Positions 37,389-45,787 of a stretch of DNA of 64,000 bases are shown here, in pieces. This DNA comes from Sediminibacterium goheungense. GTDB taxonomy: Bacteria; Bacteroidota; Bacteroidia; Chitinophagales; Chitinophagaceae. Location: assembly GCF_004361915.1 (NCBI RefSeq), contig NZ_SNWP01000011.1, positions 868,001-932,000 on the forward strand, given 5' to 3'. Numbering within the stretch: position 1 is the first letter of the stretch; every line of letters starts with the position of its first letter. The notes under the pieces were generated by a model. The model was not told where the DNA came from. It saw only the letters and a program-made list of their open reading frames with translations, and ran no database searches. Both the position numbers and the translations under genes were made by a program.

Positions 37389-38072
37389 ATGTTTCAATTA
37401 CTGCAGACAGATACTTTACAACAGGCAGCAGGTACGGTTGCTGCCGCAGCCGAAAAAATATCCATGTGGAACCTTTTACAGAAAGGCGGCTGGATCATGT
37501 ATCCTTTGTATGCGCTGCTGGTAGCGGCTATTTTTGTTTTTGTGGAACGACTGATGGCCATTCGTAAAGCTTCCCGTATTGAGCCTAATTTCATGAATAT
37601 CATCCGGGATAATATCATGTCGGGCAATGTGCAGGCTGCACGTAACCTCGCAAGAAATACCAATAATCCTGTAGCGCGTATGATTGACAAAGGGATTCAG
37701 CGTATTGGCAAGCCACTGGATGCTATTGAAAAGAGTATGGAAAATGTAGGCAAACTTGAAATGTACAGCATGGAAAGAAACCTGAATATACTCTCACTCA
37801 TTGCGGGTATTGCACCCATGTTTGGTTTTTTGGGTACCATTGTGGGTATGGTACAATTGTTTTATGGTATTGCATCTACCGGCGAATATACACTGAACAC
37901 TATTGCAGGAGGTATTTATACAAAAATGATTACTTCGGCAACCGGTCTGATCATTGGTTTGATCGCTTATGTAGGACATAACTTCCTGAGTACGCAGATT
38001 GATAAAACAGCCAATAAAATGGAAGCTGCCAGCTCCGAATTTATTGATATTCTTCAGGAACCCACCCGCTAA
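37389..38072 (+). CDS. exbB: ExbB/MotA/TolQ-family proton channel
   Basis: The 227-residue protein has three membrane helices: ~33-52 (PLYALLVAAIFVFVERL), ~130-155 (APMFGFLGTIVGMVQLFYGI) and ~170-195 (MITSATGLIIGLIAYVGHNFL). The latter two carry the ExbB GFLGTVxGM and TATGLxxxI signatures. With ExbD it forms the proton-driven motor that powers TonB-dependent outer-membrane transport. exbD follows after 27 bp. A short stem-forming sequence (GTTAGG at 37351 and CCTAAC at 37369) lies in the leader, close to the start. Confidence 0.93.
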   Translation: MFQLLQTDTLQQAAGTVAAAAEKISMWNLLQKGGWIMYPLYALLVAAIFVFVERLMAIRKASRIEPNFMNIIRDNIMSGNVQAARNLARNTNNPVARMIDKGIQRIGKPLDAIEKSMENVGKLEMYSMERNLNILSLIAGIAPMFGFLGTIVGMVQLFYGIASTGEYTLNTIAGGIYTKMITSATGLIIGLIAYVGHNFLSTQIDKTANKMEAASSEFIDILQEPTR

Positions 38073-38099
38073 TCTCTTTCACTACCGAAAAAAGATTCT

Positions 38100-38501
38100 A
38101 TGAACATCAGAAAGCGATTAAGAACACACCCGGAAATGCATACCGGCGCATTGAATGATATTCTGTTCATTCTTTTATTGTTCTTTCTGATTGTTTCAAC
38201 ATTGGCCAATCCCAATGTGATTAAAGTGTCGAACCCTAAGGCAAAAAGCGATACAAGAGCCAAGCAAACCGTAGTAGTGACGGTTGATAAGGATCAGAAT
38301 CTCTATATAGGCTCGCAAAGAACAACACTTGAACAATTAGAGCCAGAATTGAAAGCTTTTCTCTCTAAAGAAACAGAAAAACCATCTGTTGTCATCAATG
38401 GTGATAGTACTTCTCATCTAGGTACCGCCATTAAAGTAATGCAGATTATTAAAAAACTAGGGGCTACACCTGTAATGGCAGTTGATAATTCAGGACAGTA
38501 G
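38100..38501 (+). CDS. exbD: ExbD/TolR-family biopolymer transport protein
   Basis: The 133-residue protein has a short cytoplasmic lead, one membrane helix (LNDILFILLLFFLIVSTLANP) with the functionally important membrane aspartate (D20), and a periplasmic domain (VVVTVDKDQNLYIG, VVINGDSTSHLGTAIKVMQIIKKLG) of ExbD type. It pairs with ExbB in the TonB energising complex. The 3' end overlaps the convergent prmC gene by 12 bp. No tonB gene is visible nearby. Confidence 0.93.
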   Translation: MNIRKRLRTHPEMHTGALNDILFILLLFFLIVSTLANPNVIKVSNPKAKSDTRAKQTVVVTVDKDQNLYIGSQRTTLEQLEPELKAFLSKETEKPSVVINGDSTSHLGTAIKVMQIIKKLGATPVMAVDNSGQ

Positions 38502-39356
38502 GGTAGTAAAAAGGTATTCCGCTTTTGCCATACGATCATTTCCGTGTATATCTTTTTTTATTTCAGCAGCGTATTGTTGAGCTGAAAATGTATCTACTAC
38601 AGCATCACCCATCAACTGGTTGATTTCAAGAAAAACAAGTCCGGGGTTATTCAAATGGGATTGGCCAAAAGCAGCAATTTTCTTATAAAAAATCAAGGCA
38701 TCTTCGTCCGGTACAAATAAGGCTAGGTGTGGTTCATGATCTAGCACATGTTTGGCCATGCTCAAACCTTCTGAAACTTTGATGTAGGGGGGATTGCTAA
38801 CAATGATATCGAATGTTGGGAGTGTTTTCCAGTTCTCTTCATTTAGAAAATCCATTTGTATAAAATCAATCTCAGTACCCTGTATTCTGGCATTTTCACG
38901 CGCAATTGCAACTGCTTCTTCACTAATATCAATAGCCTGAATATGCCAGTCCGGAAACATTTTTTTGAGTGTGATGGGAATACAGCCCGATCCGGTACCA
39001 ATCTCAAGTATAGAAATAGAGCCGTTATGGGCAACTTCTTTTATCCATTCAATCAGTTCTTCTGTTTCAGGTCTTGGAATCAAAGTATGTTCATTCACGA
39101 TAAAATGTAAACCTGCAAACCAGGCTTCTCCCAGTACATATTGAACAGGTTTACCTGCTGCAAGTGCAACATTGTAGTCTTGAAGCTTTGCCAACTGCTC
39201 ATCAGATAAAAGCTTGTTTTTATAAAGGAGCCTGTCGGTACGTGTTAAGCCCGTAAGATGTTCCAGTACCATATGTGCTATTTGCACTGCTTCCCGTCTT
39301 TCATATAATGGAAGAAGGGTGGCTAATAATACATCTTTGGCCTCCGAAAACGTCAT
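38490..39356 (-). CDS. prmC: Release factor glutamine N5-methyltransferase PrmC
   Basis: PrmC (HemK) methylates the glutamine of the GGQ motif in release factors RF1 and RF2. The 288-residue length is usual. An N-terminal helical domain (~1-85) precedes the Rossmann methyltransferase with ILEIGTGSGCIPI (SAM loop), IQAIDISEEAV and the diagnostic NPPYI substrate-binding motif. It converges with exbD (12-bp overlap) and is divergent from ribD, with 42 bp between the start codons. Confidence 0.95.
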   Translation of the reverse strand: MTFSEAKDVLLATLLPLYERREAVQIAHMVLEHLTGLTRTDRLLYKNKLLSDEQLAKLQDYNVALAAGKPVQYVLGEAWFAGLHFIVNEHTLIPRPETEELIEWIKEVAHNGSISILEIGTGSGCIPITLKKMFPDWHIQAIDISEEAVAIARENARIQGTEIDFIQMDFLNEENWKTLPTFDIIVSNPPYIKVSEGLSMAKHVLDHEPHLALFVPDEDALIFYKKIAAFGQSHLNNPGLVFLEINQLMGDAVVDTFSAQQYAAEIKKDIHGNDRMAKAEYLFTTLLS

Positions 39357-39381
39357 GCTGCAATGTTAAGCAGCATTTGGC

Positions 39382-39389
39382 TATTTTTG
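39382..39389 (+). promoter_or_regulatory. -7 box upstream of ribD
   Basis: TATTTTTG fits TAnnTTTG and lies 9 bp before the ATG at 39399. An upstream in-frame ATG (39363) would fall before this box, which supports 39399 as the real start. A clear -33 TTG is not seen; CTG sits near 39358. Confidence 0.5.
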
Positions 39390-39398
39390 TCTATTCAC

Positions 39399-40457
39399 AT
39401 GGTGAATCTTCATGAAGTATATATGCAGCGTTGTATAGAACTGGCTCTTTTGGGGTCCGGTTTTGTGGCGCCCAATCCGATGGTGGGCTCTGTGCTAGTG
39501 CATGAAGGCCGCATCATCGGAGAAGGTTGGCACAAGCAATATGGCGGCCCGCATGCGGAAGTAAATTGTATCAATAGTGTATCAGCAACGGATCAGGAAC
39601 TGATTCCTTTTTCAACCCTGTATGTTTCACTGGAACCCTGTGCACATTATGGTAAAACACCACCCTGTACCAGTTTAATCATTGAAAAGAAAATCAAAAG
39701 AGTAGTCATAGGATGCAGAGACCCTTTTGATGCCGTGAATGGAAAAGGAATTGCATTATTAAAACAATCAGGGGTTGAAGTAATAGAACCTGTTCTTGAG
39801 GAGGAAGCAAAAGCGCTTAACAGGCGGTTCTTTTGCTTTCATCGTTTGAAAAGGCCCTATATCATATTGAAATGGGCCCATACAGCTGATGGTTTTATAG
39901 CGGCAGATAACGATGAACGGTTATTGATTACAGATGAAGCTACTAATCGATTGGTGCATCAATGGCGAGCCGAAGAAGCATCCATTCTGGTTGGAACAGC
40001 CACCGTTCGAAAAGACAACCCTTCGCTCACTAACCGCTTATGGTATGGTAAACATCCATTACGGATGATGATTGACAGACAACTAAAACTGCCCACTACC
40101 TTACATATCTTCCATGATGGGCATCCTTTAATTGTATTCAATGAAATAAAGGAAGGAAAGGAGAATGCGGTACAATATGTAAAATTCGATCGTCAGCCTT
40201 CATTGATTCCACAGATACTGAACTATTGTTATCAGCATCAGATACAGAGTGTTCTGGTAGAAGGGGGTGCTGCATTACTAAGCTCTTTCTTAGATTCAGG
40301 GTGCTGGGATGAAATACGTACGCTAACCAATCAAAAATTATACATTGAAAAGGGGTTGAAAGCACCGGCTTTGCCCTCAGTAGTACCCGTAAAAAAAATT
40401 AGTATGGGAAATTATGAAATCAATTTTTATGATCAGCATCAAATGGTAAAGCTATGA
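39399..40457 (+). CDS. ribD: Bifunctional riboflavin biosynthesis protein RibD
   Basis: RibD deaminates diaminohydroxyphosphoribosylaminopyrimidine and reduces the ribose side chain in riboflavin synthesis. The N-terminal deaminase has PNPMVGSVLV, the zinc motif HAEVNC and PCAHYGKTPPC. The C-terminal reductase has LKWAHTADGFIA and a GGAALLSSFL motif near the end. I start at 39399 (a second in-frame ATG), because the first 12 codons from 39363 are hydrophobic and precede a -7 promoter box. It overlaps the transporter gene by 4 bp. Other rib genes are not in the window. Confidence 0.93.
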   Translation: MVNLHEVYMQRCIELALLGSGFVAPNPMVGSVLVHEGRIIGEGWHKQYGGPHAEVNCINSVSATDQELIPFSTLYVSLEPCAHYGKTPPCTSLIIEKKIKRVVIGCRDPFDAVNGKGIALLKQSGVEVIEPVLEEEAKALNRRFFCFHRLKRPYIILKWAHTADGFIAADNDERLLITDEATNRLVHQWRAEEASILVGTATVRKDNPSLTNRLWYGKHPLRMMIDRQLKLPTTLHIFHDGHPLIVFNEIKEGKENAVQYVKFDRQPSLIPQILNYCYQHQIQSVLVEGGAALLSSFLDSGCWDEIRTLTNQKLYIEKGLKAPALPSVVPVKKISMGNYEINFYDQHQMVKL

Positions 40458-41344
40458 TGTTGTATTTAATAGGTAGTATTGTGTTAACCAGCTACCTCAC
40501 ATTGTCGTTTAAGGCCTGTCAAAAATTTGGTGTCAACGTATTTCAGGCAATTGTATTCAATTATATCACCTGCGTAATTACCGGGTCTTTTGTAAACGGA
40601 TCATTTCCGATACATCAGAGTAATATTGCCAAACCCTGGTTTATATGGGCTTGTATTATGGGTGCCATGTTTGTAAGTATTTTTAATGTGGTGGCGCTAA
40701 CTGCACAAAAAAATGGAATAGCTGTAGCATCTGTAGCCAATAAGCTTTCCCTGATTATTCCCGTAATATTATCCGTTTATCTTTACCGGGAATCGGTAGC
40801 AGGCTGGAAAGCAGCAGGAGTGGCGCTTGCCCTTGCCGCTGTTATTTTTACCTGCTATACAAGAAAGAAAGTGGATGCCGATAAGACCGTGAAGGGATTT
40901 ATGGTATATATATGGCCCCTTGTTTTGTTTCTGAGCAGTGGACTACTTGATGCGCTGATTAATCATGTTCAGATCACTTATGTTACGGAAGAAAATAATA
41001 ACGATTACCTGGTGAGTTCTTTTTTTTCAGCCGCAACCATAGGATCATCTGTATTGTTGATTCAGTACCTGAGAAGAAAACAAAAATTTCAGTGGAAAAA
41101 TCTGTTGGCAGGTATACTGATTGGTATACCCAATTATTTTTCTATCTGGTGCCTGGTACATTTCCTTAAACAAAGTCCTTGGCAAACAAGTGCCAGTATT
41201 CCGGTAAATAATATGGGGATTGTTTTGTTTAGTGCAGTAGCAGCAGGTATTTTATTTAAAGAACGTTTATCAAAAATCAATTGGTTGGGTATTGTCTTAT
41301 CGATAATAGCTATTTACCTGATTGCATTTGGAGATCAGTTATGA
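40454..41344 (+). CDS. DMT-superfamily (EamA-like) transporter
   Basis: The 296-residue protein is highly hydrophobic, with about ten membrane helices in two halves, each containing a small-residue-rich helix (VASVANKLSLIIPVILSVYLYRE-type and SIPVNNMGIVLFSAVAAGILFKERL-type). The latter is the recurring EamA pattern of drug/metabolite transporters. Start and stop overlap both neighbours by 4 bp, so ribD, this gene and yigZ are one coupled operon. Riboflavin or precursor transport would fit the context, but nothing in the sequence fixes the substrate. Confidence 0.85.
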   Translation: MMLYLIGSIVLTSYLTLSFKACQKFGVNVFQAIVFNYITCVITGSFVNGSFPIHQSNIAKPWFIWACIMGAMFVSIFNVVALTAQKNGIAVASVANKLSLIIPVILSVYLYRESVAGWKAAGVALALAAVIFTCYTRKKVDADKTVKGFMVYIWPLVLFLSSGLLDALINHVQITYVTEENNNDYLVSSFFSAATIGSSVLLIQYLRRKQKFQWKNLLAGILIGIPNYFSIWCLVHFLKQSPWQTSASIPVNNMGIVLFSAVAAGILFKERLSKINWLGIVLSIIAIYLIAFGDQL

Positions 41345-41958
41345 GTGAACAGGATTATTATCAAACCATCGATAAAGCCGGCTTTGCAGAATTCAAAGAC
41401 AGGGGAAGCAGGTTTCTGGCTTTTGCTTTTCCCATGGCAACGGTGGAGGAATTCAAACAACAATTACAACAGCTCAAAAAAGAACATCCCAAAGCAGTAC
41501 ATCATTGTTTCGCGTACAGAATAGGTCTCGATGGTAACCTCTTTCGTGTGAGTGATGATGGTGAACCTTCCGGATCTGCTGGCAGGCCTATATTAGGACA
41601 GATTGACAGTAAAGAGTTAATCAATCTGGGTATTATTGTGGTTCGTTATTTTGGTGGAACATTACTGGGTGTTCCCGGTTTGATCAATGCATATAAGTCT
41701 GCTGCGTCTATGGCATTACAACTCATCCCGGTTGTACAGAAACCTGTGGAAGTGGTGTATGACTTGCAGTTTGATTATACACGAATGAATGATGTAATGG
41801 TGATTGTAAAGCAATATAATTGTACGATTATCATGCAGGAAATACAACTTTTCTGTCACCTACGGATCGGTATCCCTAAAGCGAGGTTAGTAGATGTGTT
41901 ATACAAATTAAATGATCTGCATACGATTGAAGTGAAGAAGGTTAAACTTTTCCCGTAA
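41341..41958 (+). CDS. yigZ: YigZ/IMPACT family protein
   Basis: The frame is open upstream, but the ATG at 41341 overlapping the transporter stop (ATGA) is the natural start, giving 205 residues. The UPF0029 N-terminal domain is clear: FKDRGSRFLAFAFP, HHCFAYRIG, SDDGEPSGSAGRPIL and VVRYFGGTLLGVPGLINAY. A C-terminal ferredoxin-like domain follows. The family is widely conserved and linked by its eukaryotic IMPACT relative to translation control, but its bacterial function is not settled. The 3' end overlaps the convergent ElyC-like gene by 17 bp. Confidence 0.92.
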   Translation: MSEQDYYQTIDKAGFAEFKDRGSRFLAFAFPMATVEEFKQQLQQLKKEHPKAVHHCFAYRIGLDGNLFRVSDDGEPSGSAGRPILGQIDSKELINLGIIVVRYFGGTLLGVPGLINAYKSAASMALQLIPVVQKPVEVVYDLQFDYTRMNDVMVIVKQYNCTIIMQEIQLFCHLRIGIPKARLVDVLYKLNDLHTIEVKKVKLFP

Positions 41959-42700
41959 GTTTATATGTCATTAAGCCGATAATTTCCTTTAAAAAAACAG
42001 ACCAGTTTTTCAAAAGTATAGGGTCTGGAAAAAGGGTATTATAAAATGTGAAATCTTCTTCTATTACTTTATAATCAGTAGGATAACTTACGAATACTAT
42101 TCCTGCTTTCCTGAATACGGCATTAGATCTTGGCATATGCAGCGCAGAAGTGATCAACAAAAAAGGGGGCTTCAATTGCAGAGAGTCGATGATTTTTTTA
42201 CTGAAAATGGCATTTTCGTAAGTATTTCTGGATAGAGGTTCTATGATAATATCTTTCTCTGGAACGGCATTAGCGATAAAAGCTTTTTTGAGATATTCGG
42301 CCTCTGAGAGATAGGTGCGAAATAGAGAACCACTTCCTCCGGTAACCAATATCTTTTTAATCTTTCCGGAATGATACAAAGCCGCAGTTTGTATAAACCT
42401 GTCTGCTGTACTACCAAAATATCCCTCATTGTATTTATCGAATTGCACCATGCCGGTTAATAAAATACCGGTTTCATATTGTTCTAAAGGCAGTAAATTT
42501 CTTTTAGGTGTTTGCCATGCGAGGTTCACTTTTTTATACAACCATGGATTGGTAAAAACAATGGCTATACAGATGGTAAGTATGGCGAGTCTTCTTTTGA
42601 GTCTGGGTGATTTGGTAAAACAGATCCATACCAATAAACCCATGATCCATGTAAAAGGGACCAACAGGAAGAGCAATAGTTTTGAAAGAATAAAAAACAT
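41942..42700 (-). CDS. YdcF/ElyC/SanA-like (DUF218) envelope protein
   Basis: The 252-residue protein has two N-terminal membrane helices (~4-24 and ~36-54) and a DUF218 domain: GILLTGMVQFDKYNEG, DRFIQTAALYHSGKIKKILVTGGSG, IIIEPLSRNTYENA and LLITSALHMPRSNAVFRKAG. Relatives such as ElyC affect lipid-carrier use and peptidoglycan assembly. The metal- or phosphate-binding glycine loop is intact. It is convergent with yigZ and lies downstream of the dehydrogenase gene on the same strand, separated by a palindromic element. Confidence 0.87.
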   Translation of the reverse strand: MFFILSKLLLFLLVPFTWIMGLLVWICFTKSPRLKRRLAILTICIAIVFTNPWLYKKVNLAWQTPKRNLLPLEQYETGILLTGMVQFDKYNEGYFGSTADRFIQTAALYHSGKIKKILVTGGSGSLFRTYLSEAEYLKKAFIANAVPEKDIIIEPLSRNTYENAIFSKKIIDSLQLKPPFLLITSALHMPRSNAVFRKAGIVFVSYPTDYKVIEEDFTFYNTLFPDPILLKNWSVFLKEIIGLMTYKLTGKV

Positions 42701-42736
42701 ACCGGCAAATTACATGATCTGCCTTAGAAATATCTT

Positions 42737-42820
42737 CCTTTCTCCCTGCAAAATCACTTATCCATTCGGTAAACCAGAAATAGTGTTTTTTTCGCAGGGA
42801 GAAAGGGAGAAGGGAAGGGT
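42737..42820. repeat. Interrupted palindrome of GGGAGAA-type words
   Basis: Arms 42737-42749 and 42794-42806 (CCTTTCTCCCTGC and its complement) are perfect over 13 bp with a 44-bp loop. The right arm continues as purine words GGGAGA/AGGGAA to about 42819. A closely matching block on the other strand occurs at 50468-50493. It lies between two minus-strand genes and may act as a terminator or mRNA-end structure. Confidence 0.75.
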
Positions 42821-42824
42821 GCCT

Positions 42825-43721
42825 TTATTTTTTAAAACGGCTGCTTACTACTAGTTCTTTACTGCCTGGTGTATAAGTGTAAAAACCTTCACCAGATTTA
42901 ACACCCAGCTTTCCTGCCGTAACCATATTTACCAACAATGGGCAAGGCGCATATTTAGGATTACCAAAACCATCATGCAATACCTGTAAAATACTCAGGC
43001 ATACATCTAATCCAATAAAATCTGCCAGTTGAAGCGGTCCCATCGGGTGAGCCATACCCAGTTTCATAATGGTGTCAATGGCTTCCACATCTGCAATGCC
43101 TTCATATAAGCTACATATGGCTTCATTGATCATGGGCATCAATATTTTATTGGCAATAAATCCGGGATAGTCATTCACCACACAGGGCACTTTGCCCAAT
43201 GTTTTACTAAGTGTTACAATGGTTTCACTCACGGTTGCATCAGTTGCATAACCATTAATGATTTCTACCAGTTTCATAACCGGTACCGGATTCATAAAAT
43301 GCATGCCGATTACTTTTTCAGGTCTTTTCGTAACAGCCGCTATTTTGGTGATCGATATGGAAGATGTATTGGAAGCAAGAATGGTATGTGCCGGAGCTGC
43401 GGCATCTAACTGTCGGAATATATTCAGTTTCAGTTCTGCATTTTCAGTGGCAGCTTCTACCACCAGATCAGCGTTGGCAACGCCTTTTGCGATATCTGTT
43501 TCGGTTGTAAGGCGTGCGAGTGTTTCAGCTTTCTGTTCCTCAGTGATGGCGGCCTTGGCTACCTGACGATCGAGGTTTTTACTGATGGTCTGAAGCGCTT
43601 TTTCAAGCTGAGCAGCATTTACATCAATCAGTTGAACTGAAAATCCGTATTGTGCAAATACATGTGCAATACCATTACCCATGGTACCGGCACCGATCAC
43701 ACTTACATTGTTTATTGGCAT
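42825..43721 (-). CDS. 3-hydroxybutyryl-CoA/3-hydroxyacyl-CoA dehydrogenase
   Basis: The 298-residue protein oxidises 3-hydroxyacyl-CoA to 3-ketoacyl-CoA with NAD(P). The N-terminal Rossmann domain has VIGAGTMGNGIAHVFAQYG and a catalytic GMHFMNPVPVMKLVEII motif. The C-terminal dimerisation domain has DYPGFIANKILMPMINEA and GMAHPMGPLQLADFIGLD. The length matches single-function enzymes such as Hbd/PaaH rather than the fused FadB type. A TACATTTG promoter box lies just upstream. It may serve butyrate-type, fatty-acid or aromatic catabolism; the context does not decide. Confidence 0.93.
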   Translation of the reverse strand: MPINNVSVIGAGTMGNGIAHVFAQYGFSVQLIDVNAAQLEKALQTISKNLDRQVAKAAITEEQKAETLARLTTETDIAKGVANADLVVEAATENAELKLNIFRQLDAAAPAHTILASNTSSISITKIAAVTKRPEKVIGMHFMNPVPVMKLVEIINGYATDATVSETIVTLSKTLGKVPCVVNDYPGFIANKILMPMINEAICSLYEGIADVEAIDTIMKLGMAHPMGPLQLADFIGLDVCLSILQVLHDGFGNPKYAPCPLLVNMVTAGKLGVKSGEGFYTYTPGSKELVVSSRFKK

Positions 43722-43742
43722 ATATCAATCGTTTATTAGGCG

Positions 43743-43750
43743 CAAATGTA
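43743..43750 (-). promoter_or_regulatory. -7 box of the 3-hydroxyacyl-CoA dehydrogenase gene
   Basis: On the minus strand, TACATTTG lies 21 bp before the start codon at 43721. The -33 TTG is not well matched at the expected distance. Confidence 0.55.
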
Positions 43751-43811
43751 AAACTGTGCCTTGTAACACCATGAGCCTGATCAGCTAAATTCAGGAAATA
43801 AATACAGAAAC

Positions 43812-44465
43812 CTAATCTTTTCGCTTGAAATCGCCCCTTTTCCAGGCTTTGATGAAATCTGCCCAGGCGGCAGGGTTCAGGATATTCATGGGTGGTAATT
43901 GCCCTGAATAATAGTATTTATTGGCCTGTTGGCGAAGCTGATAATTGATGGCTTCCCGGCCGTCAGCAGGTAAACTATTGATCAATATTCTACGCTGTGC
44001 CTCATCTGTGTTTTTACGGGCGATTTCGTAGGCATCATCAGAAACCTTGTTATTCACAAAATCACGCTCAAATTGCTCCCTGGTGGGCCTAGGCTTTAAA
44101 ATAGTGGCAGGAAGATAGGCCGTATCACTCACCAATAGCTGAATTACACTATATTGGTTCTCAGACAGGTTTAAGGGAATTTCAATGCTTCTGTTTTTGA
44201 AGCCGACACAGGAAAAAGTGATCCTGTCGCCTTTTAAAACCGCAATGGAGAAAACACCATCCGGATTGGTGATGGTTCCACGTCCTTTTCCCTCAACAAT
44301 AATGCTGGCAGAGGGAATGGCTCTCAGGCTATCAGCTGTCATGACTACGCCATATAACTGCACCACAGAATCTCTGTATACATTCGGGGTTTGCTGGGCA
44401 GTTGCTTTAGAACCGGCCAACAAAACGATGAAGCAGAAAAGAGAAATACGTAGAAATAATTTCAT
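43812..44465 (-). CDS. Secreted carboxypeptidase-regulatory-like domain protein
   Basis: The 217-residue protein has a signal peptide (ending ATAQ). A CarboxypepD_reg-like beta-sandwich follows (~35-115: VQLYGVVMTADSLRAIPSASIIVEGKGRGTITNPDGVFSIAVLKGDRITFSCVGFKNR-type pattern). This fold often forms the N-terminal plug-side extension of TonB-dependent receptors, but here it stands alone. The C-terminal ~100 residues are helical and charged (REQFERDFVNNKVSDDAYEIARKN) and end in a basic GDFKRKD. It is probably periplasmic. The role is unknown. Confidence 0.85.
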   Translation of the reverse strand: MKLFLRISLFCFIVLLAGSKATAQQTPNVYRDSVVQLYGVVMTADSLRAIPSASIIVEGKGRGTITNPDGVFSIAVLKGDRITFSCVGFKNRSIEIPLNLSENQYSVIQLLVSDTAYLPATILKPRPTREQFERDFVNNKVSDDAYEIARKNTDEAQRRILINSLPADGREAINYQLRQQANKYYYSGQLPPMNILNPAAWADFIKAWKRGDFKRKD

Positions 44466-44470
44466 TGCTG

Positions 44471-44478
44471 CAAAAATA
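44471..44478 (-). promoter_or_regulatory. -7 box only 5 bp from the start codon at 44465
   Basis: On the minus strand, TATTTTTG ends 5 bp before the ATG of the carboxypeptidase-regulatory-like gene. A TTG (44501-44503) lies 22 bp upstream of the box. If used, the transcript would be leaderless or nearly so. Confidence 0.5.
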
Positions 44479-44566
44479 CAAATGGTTTTCCCAAAATCGA
44501 CAACAACCAGCTATGCAGATTGTTGTAAAACAGTATGAATTCTAACAAAGTAAGGCTGTGAGCGGT

Positions 44567-44574
44567 TAACTTTG
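44567..44574 (+). promoter_or_regulatory. -7 box upstream of mrp
   Basis: TAACTTTG fits TAnnTTTG exactly and lies 35 bp before the ATG at 44610. The -33 element is unclear. Confidence 0.5.
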
Positions 44575-44609
44575 CACCCTGATTCACTTTTTTAACAAAA
44601 ACTTGCGTG

Positions 44610-45704
44610 ATGACTGAAGCTGCAATACTGAATGCCCTGAGCAATGTTCAGGAGCCTGATCTGGGAAAAGATCTTGTTACACTGAATATGGTAAAAGATA
44701 TTCAGATCAAGGATAATGATGTCAGTTTTACCATTGTACTTACCACACCCGCCTGCCCCATGAAAGATATGATGCGGACAGCCAGTGAAAATGCAGTAAA
44801 ACTGTTGGTGAATAAAGAGGCAAAAGTAACCGTGAATTTTACTTCGAATACTTCCACTACCCGAAAAGATAATCAACAGGTTCTCTCTGGTGTGAAGAAT
44901 ATTATTGCGGTGGTGAGTGGAAAAGGTGGTGTTGGGAAAAGCACCGTATCTGCCAACCTTGCATTGGCATTGGCAGAAGGAGGTGCTTCTGTAGGATTAA
45001 TGGATGCCGATATTTATGGTCCGAGTATACCCATTATGTTTGGTGTAAGAGGTGAGCGACCGCTTATGAAAGAAGTGAATGGTAAAGGCATGATTGTACC
45101 GCTGGAAAAATTCGGAATCAAACTCATGAGTATCGGACTGCTGGTGGATGAAAAGAATGCTGTAGTCTGGAGAGGCCCGATGGCAAGTAGTGCCATCAGA
45201 CAATTTGTAACGGATGTAGACTGGGGTGAACTGGATTACCTGGTTATTGATATGCCACCAGGCACCGGCGATATTCATCTTACCCTGATGCAAACAGTGC
45301 CTGTTACAGGTGTTGTGATTGTAACCACTCCTCAAAATGTAGCACTTGCAGACGCTAAAAAGGGCATCGCTATGTTTGGTCAGGCCCAGATCAATGTACC
45401 GATTATTGGACTCGTTGAGAACATGGCTTATTTTACACCGGCTGAATTGCCTAATAATAAATATTATCTTTTCGGTAAAGACGGTGGTAAAAATCTGGCA
45501 GAAGAATATGAACTGCCTTTCCTGGGTCAGGTGCCATTGGTACAGGATATCAGAGAGGGCGGTGATATGGGTATTCCTGCGATGGCCGGTACAGATGATG
45601 TAAGTAAAACTGCGCTGCGTCAATTTGCAGCAAATGCAGTAAGAAATATTGCTATCCGTAATGCCAGTATTCCACAAACCAGGCCGGTACACGTAACATC
45701 ATAA
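44610..45704 (+). CDS. mrp: Mrp/ApbC-family iron-sulfur cluster carrier ATPase
   Basis: The ATG at 44610 is chosen over an adjoining GTG. Residues ~1-95 form a MIP18/DUF59 domain (AILNALSNVQEPDLGKDLV, TTPACPMKDMM). A P-loop ATPase follows with VVSGKGGVGKSTVSANLA (deviant Walker A), DADIYGPSIPIMFG and DYLVIDMPPGTGDIHLT. The usual CxxC cluster-binding pair of bacterial Mrp (before the VENM region) is not obvious; that stretch reads VENMAYFTPAELPNN, as in several Bacteroidota members. The protein should load or carry Fe-S clusters to apoproteins. It is monocistronic, with a TAACTTTG box upstream. Confidence 0.92.
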   Translation: MTEAAILNALSNVQEPDLGKDLVTLNMVKDIQIKDNDVSFTIVLTTPACPMKDMMRTASENAVKLLVNKEAKVTVNFTSNTSTTRKDNQQVLSGVKNIIAVVSGKGGVGKSTVSANLALALAEGGASVGLMDADIYGPSIPIMFGVRGERPLMKEVNGKGMIVPLEKFGIKLMSIGLLVDEKNAVVWRGPMASSAIRQFVTDVDWGELDYLVIDMPPGTGDIHLTLMQTVPVTGVVIVTTPQNVALADAKKGIAMFGQAQINVPIIGLVENMAYFTPAELPNNKYYLFGKDGGKNLAEEYELPFLGQVPLVQDIREGGDMGIPAMAGTDDVSKTALRQFAANAVRNIAIRNASIPQTRPVHVTS

Positions 45705-45735
45705 AAACGTCAGCAGGTAATTGGTATAAACGGTG

Positions 45736-45765
45736 TTGGTATAAGTTGATACTTTAATAGTTTTG
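45736..45765 (+). promoter_or_regulatory. Promoter of the PaiB-like gene
   Basis: TTG (45736-45738) and TAGTTTTG (45758-45765) are separated by 19 bp, a good Bacteroidota -33/-7 match, 22 bp before the ATG at 45788. Confidence 0.7.
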
Positions 45766-45787
45766 ATCATTCAAAACAAGTATCTGA

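Noticed and set aside
39363-39398. Upstream ATG at 39363 for ribD
   Set aside because: The extra 12 residues are hydrophobic, absent from the family pattern, and precede a TAnnTTTG box.
44997-45692. 231-codon antisense frame opposite mrp
   Set aside because: It lies entirely opposite a well-supported gene and is rich in Cys, His and Tyr without domain character, as typical of a shadow frame.
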